A DNA stretch of 12,409 nucleotides from Candidatus Bathyarchaeota archaeon (GCA_030673805.1 DAOVIH010000033.1:1-12409), one strand, 5' to 3'; positions 1-6,129 are shown, numbered from the stretch's first letter. Notes: generated by a model from the sequence alone, not told the origin. Made by a program: numbers and translations.

Positions 1-598
1 CCCTAGCCCCTTTGATGTCTTCTAAAGGACTATCTCCAAGGTAAATCGCTTCTTTTGGACCAACTTGTAATTTTCTTAGGGCGTCAAGGAAGATTTTCTG
101 ATGGGGTTTTCTATATCCAATGTCATGTGAGATTAGGATAGCGTTGAAAAACTGGTTTATGCCCAGTTTTTGTAAACTTGCATAGATTACTGGAGAATAA
201 GTGAAGTTGGAGATCAAACCAAGCTTGAATTTTCCGCTTATTCTCTCCAACAATTGTTTTGTGTGGGGCCTAAGTTCAAGGTGACATAGGTATTCGTGAA
301 AAAACAAGTTTATGGCTGTTTTTAAACGGGGGTCCTCAGTGTCTGTTTGGCACCCTATACTGTTTAAAGCTTCAGAAATCCAAACAGAATTTGTTATTTC
401 TAGGAACTCTTCGTAGCGGATCCGCTGGTATTTTTCGTGGGATCGCTTGTAAGCATACAAAAACTCTTCTAGGTTGAGTTGGAATCCCACTTCAGTTAGG
501 AATTCAAACAGTTTTTTCCTAGAAGTTTGCATCTGGTAGTCTCTAATCGAAACCAGTGTGCCTATGTAGTCAGTTATCACCGCTTTAGTTCTTGGCAA
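1..598 (-). CDS. HAD-superfamily hydrolase, C1-cap type (3' end cut by window edge)
   Basis: The minus strand is open from the left edge to a TTG at 598 that directly follows an in-frame TAG; a GGAG lies about 10 bases before the TTG. About 199 residues are visible. The HAD motifs are in order: motif I DYIGTL near residues 10-15, an all-helical C1 cap, motif II as ISNF, motif III as RKP with its lysine, and motif IV as GDSPLEDIKGAR at the window edge. The nucleophilic Asp is present, but the +2 Asp used by HAD phosphatases as acid/base is Ile, so a classical phosphatase activity is uncertain; haloacid dehalogenases and phosphonatases also lack that Asp. The gene lies downstream of the hypA/ATPase pair on the same strand, 112 bases away, with a TATA-like element near 613-625. 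The C-terminus is missing. The substrate is unknown. The superfamily is certain, the start less so: a GTG at 580 is an alternative. Confidence 0.85.
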   Translation of the reverse strand, partial: MPRTKAVITDYIGTLVSIRDYQMQTSRKKLFEFLTEVGFQLNLEEFLYAYKRSHEKYQRIRYEEFLEITNSVWISEALNSIGCQTDTEDPRLKTAINLFFHEYLCHLELRPHTKQLLERISGKFKLGLISNFTYSPVIYASLQKLGINQFFNAILISHDIGYRKPHQKIFLDALRKLQVGPKEAIYLGDSPLEDIKGAR

Positions 599-710
599 CT
601 AAGGGCTTCTCCAATACTATATCAACTATCCTCATTCATTTTTTGTTGTTATCCAATAAAGCTTGCTCATTATCTGACTCAAAAAAAGCCTACTCAGAAA
701 AGAAAATGGA

Positions 711-1433
711 CTATGGCTCTCCAAGTATTTCCGCAACTTTTCGGGCGAAAGCAGTGCCTAGCAATTGGCTCTTGTCGCCTATTGCTTCTTCAACCGTTGG
801 GTCGAAAGATATCCCACCTAGGAATCTTAACCCTAACTCTCCAGTTTGTGCCTGTATGCAGCCATTGTTATCCATTTTCATGTTTTCCAAAATCCCAATT
901 GTGGAGACCTTCAAGTCTTGCAACAAGACCGCTTGTTTTTTCACTGTCTCAAAGGCTAATCGTGAGGAAGTAGTCACTATTAGGAATTCAATATTTGCTA
1001 CAAGTCTTATCAAGTCCAACATTGCATCGCCAATACCGGGTGGCATATCAATGATCAAAAAATCAAGGTTACTCCATATAGTGATTGCAAAAAGTTCAAT
1101 CAAAGCATTAGAAACGTCTGCACCTCTAAGCGGCGTCGCATGATCTTTAGTGTAAAAGACAAGAGACATGTACTCTAAACCGTGGACAACAGGAGGGATT
1201 ATGCCTTTCTCTTCTATTGGTTGAACATCTTCAGCGCCTAGGATGATGTGGGTTGAGGGACTTGTGAAGTCCAAGTCGAACAGTCCCACATTGTAACCTT
1301 TCTGGACTAATGTTAATGCAAAGGTGGTTGCCACTAGGCTTTTTCCAACTCCCCCTTTGCCGCTTGAAACCGCGATAATTCTACCAATCTTTCCAAGTCT
1401 TTGATCAATAATGCTCTTGCGGGGATCAACCAA
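711..1433 (-). CDS. Mrp/MinD-family ATPase, probable HypA partner (archaeal HypB substitute)
   Basis: A 240-residue P-loop ATPase of the MinD/Mrp (Nbp35/ApbC) group. Visible are the deviant Walker A GKGGVGKS at residues 25-32 with its signature lysine, a FDLDFTSPS switch region, and the family motif DMPPGIGD. Fe-S carrier members have a C-terminal CxxC; here only one Cys follows ENMKMD, so cluster carrying looks unlikely. The TTG start at 1433 lies 3 bases past the hypA stop, so the two genes should be co-transcribed. In Thermococcus kodakarensis a Mrp/MinD-type ATPase complexes with HypA and raises its nickel affinity, standing in for the GTPase HypB. The Arg-Gly and Ala-Leu-Ile-Glu-Leu run after residue 100 resembles those thermococcal proteins as I remember them. 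The family is certain; the nickel role rests on the neighbour and the missing CxxC. The alternative is a generic Mrp protein. Confidence 0.85.
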   Translation of the reverse strand: MVDPRKSIIDQRLGKIGRIIAVSSGKGGVGKSLVATTFALTLVQKGYNVGLFDLDFTSPSTHIILGAEDVQPIEEKGIIPPVVHGLEYMSLVFYTKDHATPLRGADVSNALIELFAITIWSNLDFLIIDMPPGIGDAMLDLIRLVANIEFLIVTTSSRLAFETVKKQAVLLQDLKVSTIGILENMKMDNNGCIQAQTGELGLRFLGGISFDPTVEEAIGDKSQLLGTAFARKVAEILGEP

Positions 1434-1436
1434 GTC

Positions 1437-1835
1437 CTACTTCGCCCCTCTCAAGCGCTCTATCCACACCCCTCGGCCCTTCAAAAGCTTAAAGTCTGGA
1501 CTGCCACATTTCGCACAACGTACGTATGAGTGAATGACTTCTGGCACAAAATGTATTGCTTCAACAGTGTCCTCCGCTAAGTTCGTCTTGTCAAAGAGCC
1601 ACTTATGCTCGCACACCCGACATTGAAGCTCTGTCTTGGCTAAAGATATGTTAAACTCTGTTCCCTCAAACCCTTGTGCTTCGAGCTTAGACAGAGCAAA
1701 TTCGAATATTTCCAATTCCACTTGCTGCAATTCGCCAACCTTGATAACTACTTCTTTAACTTCTTTCAAACCTTCTTTCTTTGCTATCTGCCTTGCCGCC
1801 GCTACCACGGCTTCAGCTAGAGCCCATTCGTGCAT
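1437..1835 (-). CDS. hypA: Hydrogenase nickel chaperone HypA
   Basis: A 132-residue HypA, which delivers nickel to the [NiFe]-hydrogenase large subunit in the cytoplasm. The ATG at 1835 is chosen because HypA must begin Met-His: the N-terminal MHEWALAEAV supplies the nickel ligand His2. The frame stays open 18 codons further upstream, but that would bury His2, and a TATA-like box 24-35 bases ahead of this ATG suggests a nearly leaderless transcript. The zinc site is C72/C75 (CRVC) and C107/C110 (CAKC). The two pairs are about 31 residues apart, a long spacing like thermococcal HypA. The C-terminal KGRGVWIERL is typical. It precedes the Mrp/MinD-type ATPase by 3 bases. No hydrogenase structural gene is in the window. 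Confidence 0.95.
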   Translation of the reverse strand: MHEWALAEAVVAAARQIAKKEGLKEVKEVVIKVGELQQVELEIFEFALSKLEAQGFEGTEFNISLAKTELQCRVCEHKWLFDKTNLAEDTVEAIHFVPEVIHSYVRCAKCGSPDFKLLKGRGVWIERLRGAK

Positions 1836-1858
1836 GGAGAAGCCTAATGACAAGTTGG

Positions 1859-1870
1859 ATTTAAAAATAT
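1859..1870 (-). promoter_or_regulatory. TATA-like box of hypA
   Basis: On the minus strand this reads ATATTTTTAAAT, centred about 30 bases ahead of the hypA ATG. An archaeal start site about 25 bases downstream would fall within a few bases of the ATG, giving a leaderless or nearly leaderless mRNA. This agrees with the absence of a ribosome binding site there. Confidence 0.55.
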
Positions 1871-1899
1871 TGCAGAAAGCCCAAAACAACTAAAAGAAG

Positions 1900-1909
1900 A
1901 GTTATAAGC
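1900..1909 (+). promoter_or_regulatory. TATA-like box of the parvulin gene
   Basis: The plus strand reads AGTTATAAGC, centred about 30 bases ahead of the ATG at 1934. The predicted start site falls a few bases before the ATG, again suggesting a leaderless transcript. With the hypA box it forms a compact divergent promoter of under 100 bases. Confidence 0.5.
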
Positions 1910-1933
1910 CAATTGGTGGCTTTAGCATAAAGC

Positions 1934-2209
1934 ATGCCCGACAAAGTTCACTGCGCTCACATTCTAGTTAAAACCCAGCATGAAGCACAAACTGTTCTAG
2001 AACGCCTCAAGAAGGGAGAAAAATTCTCCAATATAGCCCGCCAAGTTTCACTTTGTCCTTCCGGAAAAAGAGGGGGAACCCTTGGAAAATTCAGCAGGGG
2101 CAAAATGGTGAGGGAGTTTGAAAAAGCTGCTTTCCAACTTAAGAAAGGAGAGACTTCAGCAATAGTCAAAACAAAATTCGGCTATCACATAATAAGAAGG
2201 ATAGGCTAG
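1934..2209 (+). CDS. Small parvulin-type peptidyl-prolyl cis-trans isomerase
   Basis: A 91-residue protein that is a single parvulin (rotamase, PpiC) domain with no signal peptide, membrane segment or chaperone domain, so it should act in the cytosol to isomerise prolyl bonds. Family landmarks are CAHILVKT near residues 7-14 with the active-site His, the KKGEKFSNIA helix, the SGKRGGTLGKFSRGKM loop, EFEKAAFQL, and the C-terminal KFGYHIIRR with the second His. The length equals that of stand-alone archaeal and bacterial parvulins such as E. coli PpiC (Par10). The gene is divergent from hypA and is followed by the YHS gene on the same strand, which has its own TATA-like element. Small parvulins are known from Thaumarchaeota and mesophilic archaea. 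Confidence 0.93.
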   Translation: MPDKVHCAHILVKTQHEAQTVLERLKKGEKFSNIARQVSLCPSGKRGGTLGKFSRGKMVREFEKAAFQLKKGETSAIVKTKFGYHIIRRIG

Positions 2210-2234
2210 CCGCTTCGATTTTGGCTCAGCAATC

Positions 2235-2241
2235 CTTAAAC
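2235..2241 (+). promoter_or_regulatory. TATA-like element of the YHS gene
   Basis: CTTAAAC lies about 47 bases ahead of the preferred ATG at 2285, which would leave a leader of some 20 bases carrying the GGGGGTGA ribosome binding site. This is a weak match supported only by position. Confidence 0.35.
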
Positions 2242-2284
2242 TTCGCCAGTTGGCAGAGTAATAGTAATGGGGGTGAAGACCAGT

Positions 2285-2473
2285 ATGGCTAAGGATCCAA
2301 TCTGCGGCATGGAAGTGGATGAGGCTACCGCAAAATACAAAACGGAACACAAAGGCAAAACCTATTATTTCTGCAATGAATCATGCAAGACCACCTTTGA
2401 CAAAAACCCAGCTAAATTCGCACCAGCTCAGTCTTGTTGTTCAGGTCACTCTGACGATTGTTGCACCACCTAA
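2285..2473 (+). CDS. YHS-domain metal-binding protein with Cys-rich tail
   Basis: A 62-residue protein that is one YHS domain: DPICGMEV at residues 4-11, a GKTYYFCNESCK hairpin with C30 and C34, and FDKNPAKF. It ends in a Cys/His cluster, CCSGHSDDCC, at residues 51-60. YHS domains bind copper, zinc or other thiophilic metals and occur in copper ATPases, in small metallochaperones and beside mercury or copper resistance genes. The ATG at 2285 is preferred over the one at 2267: GGGGGTGA, close to the archaeal GGAGGTGA, lies just before it, and the shorter product begins like other stand-alone YHS proteins. No metal transporter or regulator is adjacent, so the metal is unknown. A T-rich stretch near 2516-2540 follows. 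Confidence 0.85.
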   Translation: MAKDPICGMEVDEATAKYKTEHKGKTYYFCNESCKTTFDKNPAKFAPAQSCCSGHSDDCCTT

Positions 2474-2513
2474 ATGGAGAAAGCAATTTAACCACAACAA
2501 AACAAGTAGTTCG

Positions 2514-2541
2514 CCATTTTTCCATATTTCATTTTTTATCT
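2514..2541 (+). terminator. T-rich putative terminator after the YHS gene
   Basis: About 40 bases past the YHS stop the plus strand has three T runs (TTTTT, TTT, TTTTTT) within 28 bases and no strong hairpin. Archaeal polymerase terminates on such runs. The call rests on composition and position only. Confidence 0.4.
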
Positions 2542-2557
2542 AAAGTCTGAAAAATCC

Positions 2558-2674
2558 TCACCAGCTACTTCCCGCCTCGAAGTGACGTATCGGAACAAAA
2601 GGCCTCTTTTCTTTGATCATTCTTTGTAATGTCACCACAAGAGAAAGATCCACAAACACTGTGACTGTGCCAGA
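2558..2674 (-). other. 38-codon open frame, possible small gene or gene remnant
   Basis: Between the convergent YHS and disulfide oxidoreductase genes, the minus strand is open for 38 codons, bounded by TGA at both ends. The product alternates hydrophobic strand-like (TVTVFVDLSLVV) and basic stretches (MIKEKRPFVPIRHFE), and the codons resemble those of the neighbours. No ribosome binding site is seen; GTG at 2659 and ATG at 2620 are possible starts. After the TGA the frame continues as GFFRL before TAG, as a decayed gene might. I recognise no family. Chance is a reasonable alternative for an open frame of this size. Confidence 0.2.
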
Positions 2675-2688
2675 TCATATCCTTTTTC

Positions 2689-3333
2689 TTAATAGGCACC
2701 AAGCAGCACGTGTTCTGCGAATAAATCTTCATTGAAAGAACCAGTGAACTCCACTTTCTCGTTAATTATGATTTTTGGAACTCCCATAACAGCGTATTTC
2801 TGAGATAGATACGGAAACTCGTTTATGTCAATAACGTCAGCTTTTACCATGCTGTTCTCCACTGCCAATTTATGGGCAACAGCTGCTGCAATTGGGCAGT
2901 GAGGACAAGTCAACGATACAAAAACCTGAATGTGCACAGGAGCTCGTATTTCAGAAAGTATCTTCTTGGTTCTCTCCGAGAGGTCAGAGCGACCCCTTGA
3001 AACGGTGATTACAGCTTCAACCAAAGTTCGAAGTTCATAACCAGAAGGGACACCAAATATCCTCACCCCGAAGTCTTCTTCCCCTATTATCGCCAGTGCT
3101 GGAATCTTGTCGATCCCAAATTCCTTAGCCTTCCCTGAATCAGCTACAAAATCAAAAATCTCAACAGCAATCTTGGGGCTCAAACCCGCCAACTCTTCCA
3201 CCAGTTTTCGGGTATCAGAGCAAAAATCACACTCAAACTCTTGAGTGAACATCACGATTCTTACCTTGTGTTCCATTTTTTCTTCAAGTTCACGCCTTAT
3301 TACTTCTTTTCGACCTTCAGACATCAAACCCAA
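2689..3333 (-). CDS. Protein disulfide oxidoreductase, two-thioredoxin-fold (PDO, glutaredoxin-like)
   Basis: A 214-residue archaeal PDO made of two fused thioredoxin folds, which makes, breaks or shuffles disulfides in cytosolic proteins. The N-terminal unit carries C35-D-F-C38, the C-terminal unit C143-P-H-C146. Conserved landmarks are FGVRIFGVPSGYE linking the units, IPALAI after the first, and the cis-Pro VMGVPKI in the second. Length and motif positions match the Pyrococcus furiosus enzyme. The TTG at 3333 is preferred over the ATG at 3324: it gives MGLMS, matching the MGLIS start of Pyrococcus PDO, and GGTG lies 7 bases before it. The gene is divergent from OsmC across 225 bases. Many archaea with PDO rely on it for intracellular disulfides. 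The first active site (DF) differs from the CQYC I recall in Pyrococcus. Confidence 0.92.
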   Translation of the reverse strand: MGLMSEGRKEVIRRELEEKMEHKVRIVMFTQEFECDFCSDTRKLVEELAGLSPKIAVEIFDFVADSGKAKEFGIDKIPALAIIGEEDFGVRIFGVPSGYELRTLVEAVITVSRGRSDLSERTKKILSEIRAPVHIQVFVSLTCPHCPIAAAVAHKLAVENSMVKADVIDINEFPYLSQKYAVMGVPKIIINEKVEFTGSFNEDLFAEHVLLGAY

Positions 3334-3412
3334 TCTCTACCACCATCTTTTCAGGGTTAATTCCCCAATTTGCAACGCTTTGTTCTTGCAAGCCCATCTA
3401 TCACAGAGCGAT

Positions 3413-3438
3413 TCAAAAGCTCCGTTTTCGAGCTTTGA
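3413..3438. other. Hairpin between PDO and OsmC genes
   Basis: AAAGCTC (3416-3422) and GAGCTTT (3430-3436) form a 7-base-pair perfect stem around a 7-base loop; TC and GA extend it beyond a single bulged A. It sits midway between the divergent genes, so it could be an operator palindrome or part of a 5' leader. No T run follows, so it is not an obvious terminator. Confidence 0.35.
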
Positions 3439-3558
3439 AGTCGTTAGAAACCACCTACTGCGAAAAATACATAAATAACCTCAACCAAAAAAAGGTTTTG
3501 TCTACACCAAAACAGATGGTTAAGTCCTTGTTTTATCAGACCCACAAGAGGAAAAAAC

Positions 3559-3993
3559 ATGGCTAAAATTAAGGGAAACGCCAACCTAATTCAAAATTTT
3601 CAAATAGTCCTTGATGATGGCATCTCCCACAGCATAATAGTTGATCTTCCAAAAGACGATGGAGCCAACCTTGGCCCGACATCCCTTCACCTTTGCGTAA
3701 TGAGCCATGCAGGATGCTACGCTACAATCTTTGCTCTTTGCGCTAAAAAAATGCGCATTCCCATAAAAGCTCTGAAGGTTAAGGTTGAAGCATTAAAACC
3801 CAAAGAAGCTGGAACCATAACTGAAGAGAGCTTTCAAATAACTATTAAAGCAGATGCTCCAAAGGATAGAATCCTAAGAGCCCACAATATCACCCTTAAA
3901 ACTTGTCCGGTTGGCTTAATCTTTGAGAAAGCAGGCATAAAAGCAAGTTACAAGTTGGAGATTGAAGGAAAGCAGGCAAGAAAAGATGATTGA
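3559..3993 (+). CDS. OsmC/Ohr-family hydroperoxide-detoxifying protein
   Basis: A 144-residue OsmC-fold protein. Family members reduce organic hydroperoxides with a Cys pair. The first Cys is C53 in MSHAGCYAT, at the start of the long central helix; the second is C116 in TLKTCPVG, the usual position of the resolving residue. The N-terminal strands and the PTSLHL segment before the helix are typical. GAGG lies 7 bases ahead of the ATG. The 3' end overlaps the FprA start by 8 bases, so the two are translated from one message and probably form one oxygen/peroxide-defence unit. OsmC-like proteins are diverse and some lack peroxidase activity, so the substrate is inferred from the Cys pair and the neighbours. 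Confidence 0.9.
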   Translation: MAKIKGNANLIQNFQIVLDDGISHSIIVDLPKDDGANLGPTSLHLCVMSHAGCYATIFALCAKKMRIPIKALKVKVEALKPKEAGTITEESFQITIKADAPKDRILRAHNITLKTCPVGLIFEKAGIKASYKLEIEGKQARKDD

Positions 3994-5167
3994 ACCTATT
4001 ACTGAGAACATTTATTGGGTTGGAGTGATCGACTGGAACATTAGGGACTTTCACGGCTACAAAACCCGTCGCGGCACAACCTACAATGCTTATTTAATCT
4101 TGGACGAAAAAACGACGTTGGTTGACACCGTAAAATCAAAATTCTCAGATGGGCTCTTAGCAAACATATGCAAGATTACAAGTCTAGAAAAAATAAACTA
4201 CATAATAATTAACCACGTGGAAATGGACCATTCAAGCTCCCTGCCAAAGATCGCAAAACAAGCAAAAAATGCCACAATAATCACTTCGAAAAAGGGAAAA
4301 GAAGCAATAATCAAGCATTACGGCGACACCTTTAACATTAAAACAGTGAAGACAGGAGACAAGTTAAGCCTTGGAAAAAGAACGATCCAATTTCTAGAAG
4401 CACCTATGCTTCATTGGCCAGACAGCATGTTCACATATCTGGTTGAAGACAAAATCTTGATGCCTAACGACGCTTTCGGTCAACATCTTGCCACAACTCA
4501 ACGATTTGACGACCAAGTTAACCAGCATGTTCTGATGGAAGAAGCAGCTACATACTACGCCAACATCCTGACACCTTTTGCTCCGTTAATCACCAGAAAA
4601 ATTCAGCAGATAAAACAACTTGGCATTGCCCCCGAGGTAATCGCACCCAGCCATGGCGTGATATGGCGTTCAAATCCAACCAAGATAGTAAAAGCCTACC
4701 TGGACTGGAGCGAAGGCAAAACCAAAAACAAAGTGGTAATCGTCTATGACACAATGTGGCAAAGCACTGACAAGATGGCAAGAGCTATCTTGGAAGGAAT
4801 AGCAAGCGAGGGAGTGGACGTTAGACTCCTAAAACTCAGATCGGCTGAACTCACAGAAGTAGTCACTGAAGTCTTAGAAGCGAAAGCAGTGGTTGTAGGA
4901 TCACCAACCCTCAATAATCAAATGTTTCACACAATCAGCGCATTCTTAACCCATATAACCGGATTAAACCCGAGGGGCAAAAAATGGTTCTTCTTTGGTT
5001 CCTTCGGCTGGGGTGGAGGCGCAGTAAAAAGTATGGTCGAAGCTACACGAAAAGCCGGATTTGCGGTTCAAGAACCAACTCTTGAAATAAACTACGTTCC
5101 AGACAAAGAAGAAATTAAGAAATGCTTTGAATTCGGAAAGAAGATAGCTGCAGAGATTAGAGGTTAA
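3986..5167 (+). CDS. fprA: FprA-type flavodiiron protein (oxygen reductase)
   Basis: A 393-residue class A flavodiiron protein that reduces O2 to water, or NO in some members, in the cytosol. The N-terminal beta-lactamase-like domain (about 1-245) holds the diiron ligands: H77, E79, D81 and H82 in NHVEMDHSS, H143 in LHWPDSM, D162 in NDAFGQH, and H223 in PSHGVIW. The C-terminal flavodoxin domain (about 248-393) has the FMN loop TMWQSTDKMA, GSPTLNNQ and FGSFGWGGGAV. The ATG at 3986 lies inside the last codons of OsmC; the upstream in-frame TTG at 3962 would add 8 unrelated residues. Methanogen homologues oxidise F420H2; other anaerobes feed electrons through rubredoxin, whose gene lies just downstream on the opposite strand, so the donor could be either. 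Confidence 0.96.
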   Translation: MIEPITENIYWVGVIDWNIRDFHGYKTRRGTTYNAYLILDEKTTLVDTVKSKFSDGLLANICKITSLEKINYIIINHVEMDHSSSLPKIAKQAKNATIITSKKGKEAIIKHYGDTFNIKTVKTGDKLSLGKRTIQFLEAPMLHWPDSMFTYLVEDKILMPNDAFGQHLATTQRFDDQVNQHVLMEEAATYYANILTPFAPLITRKIQQIKQLGIAPEVIAPSHGVIWRSNPTKIVKAYLDWSEGKTKNKVVIVYDTMWQSTDKMARAILEGIASEGVDVRLLKLRSAELTEVVTEVLEAKAVVVGSPTLNNQMFHTISAFLTHITGLNPRGKKWFFFGSFGWGGGAVKSMVEATRKAGFAVQEPTLEINYVPDKEEIKKCFEFGKKIAAEIRG

Positions 5168-5173
5168 CAGAAT

Positions 5174-5199
5174 AAAAAAACCCTTAGCCTCTTTTAGGG
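5174..5199 (-). terminator. Putative terminator of the rubrerythrin-rubredoxin transcript
   Basis: On the minus strand a short CCCT/AGGG stem is followed directly by TTTTTTT at 5180-5174. It lies about 100 bases past the rubredoxin stop and just before the convergent fprA stop. The stem is weak; the T run is the stronger signal. Confidence 0.45.
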
Positions 5200-5223
5200 C
5201 AAAAGCTGTCTGATCAACTCTTC

Positions 5224-5267
5224 TTCCAATCAACATTGGAAACTTGAAGCAGACCAAAACCGGTCTG
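5224..5267. other. Two tandem hairpins between convergent fprA and rubredoxin genes
   Basis: The first is TTCCAAT (5224-5230), loop CAAC, ATTGGAA (5235-5241): a 7-base-pair perfect stem. The second is CAGACC (5250-5255), loop AAAACC, GGTCTG (5262-5267): a 6-base-pair perfect stem. They lie in the 3' regions of both convergent transcripts. Neither is followed by a long T run on either strand, so they could stabilise 3' ends rather than terminate. Confidence 0.45.
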
Positions 5268-5301
5268 GTCATGTTTTGGGGCCATAACCAGTCAGAAGGA
5301 G

Positions 5302-5463
5302 TTATTCTCGCTTAACGAATAGGTCCTTGGGAGCATTACAAACTGGACAGGTCCAATCTTCAGGCAGATCTTCAAAGGATGTTCCAGCCGCTATGTTGTT
5401 ATCTTGGTCTCCAACTTCTGGATCATAAATGTAGCCACAAACCGTACATTCCCATTTTTCCAT
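5302..5463 (-). CDS. Rubredoxin
   Basis: A 53-residue rubredoxin, a one-electron carrier with a single iron held by four Cys: C6/C9 in WECTVCGYIYDP and C39/C42 in WTCPVCNAPKDLF. The standard length, the aromatic residues and the EDLPEDW segment are all present. The ATG at 5463 is chosen because it gives the canonical MEKWEC start and AGGTGA lies 6 bases before it; the open frame upstream is overlap with rubrerythrin in another frame. It starts 28 bases after the rubrerythrin stop, so the two form an operon. Known partners are rubrerythrin (peroxide reduction) and flavodiiron proteins, both adjacent here. Confidence 0.97.
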   Translation of the reverse strand: MEKWECTVCGYIYDPEVGDQDNNIAAGTSFEDLPEDWTCPVCNAPKDLFVKRE

Positions 5464-5491
5464 TTTTTTCACCTTGACGAGAAAAAAACCC

Positions 5492-5995
5492 TCAACCTGC
5501 TCTGAAAAAGCTTGCTTTCGGAGCACTACAAATGGGGCATTTCTCTGGCGGCGCCCCTTCAACAGTGTTACCGCAAACTCCACAGATGTAGTAATCAATT
5601 TTCGCCATTTCTTTTTGGCGCTTCAAAACGTCAATTGCTCTGAGAAAAAGGTTAGCATGTACTTTTTCGACTTTATTCGCTACCTCCAAGCTCCATACCG
5701 CTTGCTTATTGCCTTCTTGTTTGGCCAAGTTTATGTATTCAGGATACATCTCTTTGAACTCGAAAGTTTCTCCCAAAACTGCAGTCTCAAGGTTTTCCAA
5801 GGTCGATTTTGTTTCGCCAATTATCCTAAGATGGTTCAAAGCATGAATGGTTTCAGCCCCAGCTGCAGCTCTAAAAAGTTTGGCTGCTTGTGTAAACCCT
5901 TCTGATTCAGCTTTTTTAGCGAAGGCCAAGTATCTCCGATTCGCTTGGGACTCGCCTGAAAAAGCACTCTTCAGGTTTTTGTCTGTTTTGGTCAT
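5492..5995 (-). CDS. Rubrerythrin
   Basis: A 167-residue rubrerythrin, a cytosolic peroxidase of anaerobes that reduces H2O2 with electrons passed through its own rubredoxin domain. The four-helix diiron domain shows E15 in FSGESQANRRY, E48 and H51 in GAETIHAL, E79/E82 in EFKEMYPEY, and E110/H113 in VEKVHANL. The C-terminal rubredoxin domain has CGVCG and CPICSAPKASF. The ATG at 5995 starts the usual short MTKTDKNL leader; the 21 extra codons upstream in the open frame do not match the family and overlap the promoter. A TATA-like box lies near 6033. It is the first gene of a two-gene operon with rubredoxin, convergent with osmC-fprA. Confidence 0.96.
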   Translation of the reverse strand: MTKTDKNLKSAFSGESQANRRYLAFAKKAESEGFTQAAKLFRAAAGAETIHALNHLRIIGETKSTLENLETAVLGETFEFKEMYPEYINLAKQEGNKQAVWSLEVANKVEKVHANLFLRAIDVLKRQKEMAKIDYYICGVCGNTVEGAPPEKCPICSAPKASFFRAG

Positions 5996-6028
5996 ATGTT
6001 TTACCCAGAATAGTAAATTACTAGCCCC

Positions 6029-6037
6029 ATTATAAGT
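6029..6037 (-). promoter_or_regulatory. TATA-like box of rubrerythrin
   Basis: The minus strand reads CTTATAATG, centred about 38 bases ahead of the rubrerythrin ATG, which would give a leader of about 12 bases. No clear ribosome binding site lies in that leader. Confidence 0.5.
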
Positions 6038-6129
6038 TCTGCGGGTCAGAAAAACCAACCTTAGAGAAGTGTCTAGCGATCAAAAGAGACCAAAAAGAAA
6101 GAGAGGGCGCGTTGAGGCTTTCCTTTTTT

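Noticed and set aside
527..1143. Two overlapping plus-strand open frames (148 and 183 codons)
   Set aside because: They lie opposite the HAD start and the Mrp-type ATPase, whose motifs are unmistakable. Their translations show no family pattern.
711..1433. Calling the ATPase an Fe-S carrier (ApbC/Nbp35)
   Set aside because: The C-terminal CxxC that binds the bridging cluster is absent and the gene is coupled to hypA.
5464..5598. 45-codon upstream extension of rubredoxin
   Set aside because: It overlaps rubrerythrin in another frame and lacks family similarity. The internal ATG at 5463 has AGGTGA before it and gives the canonical start.
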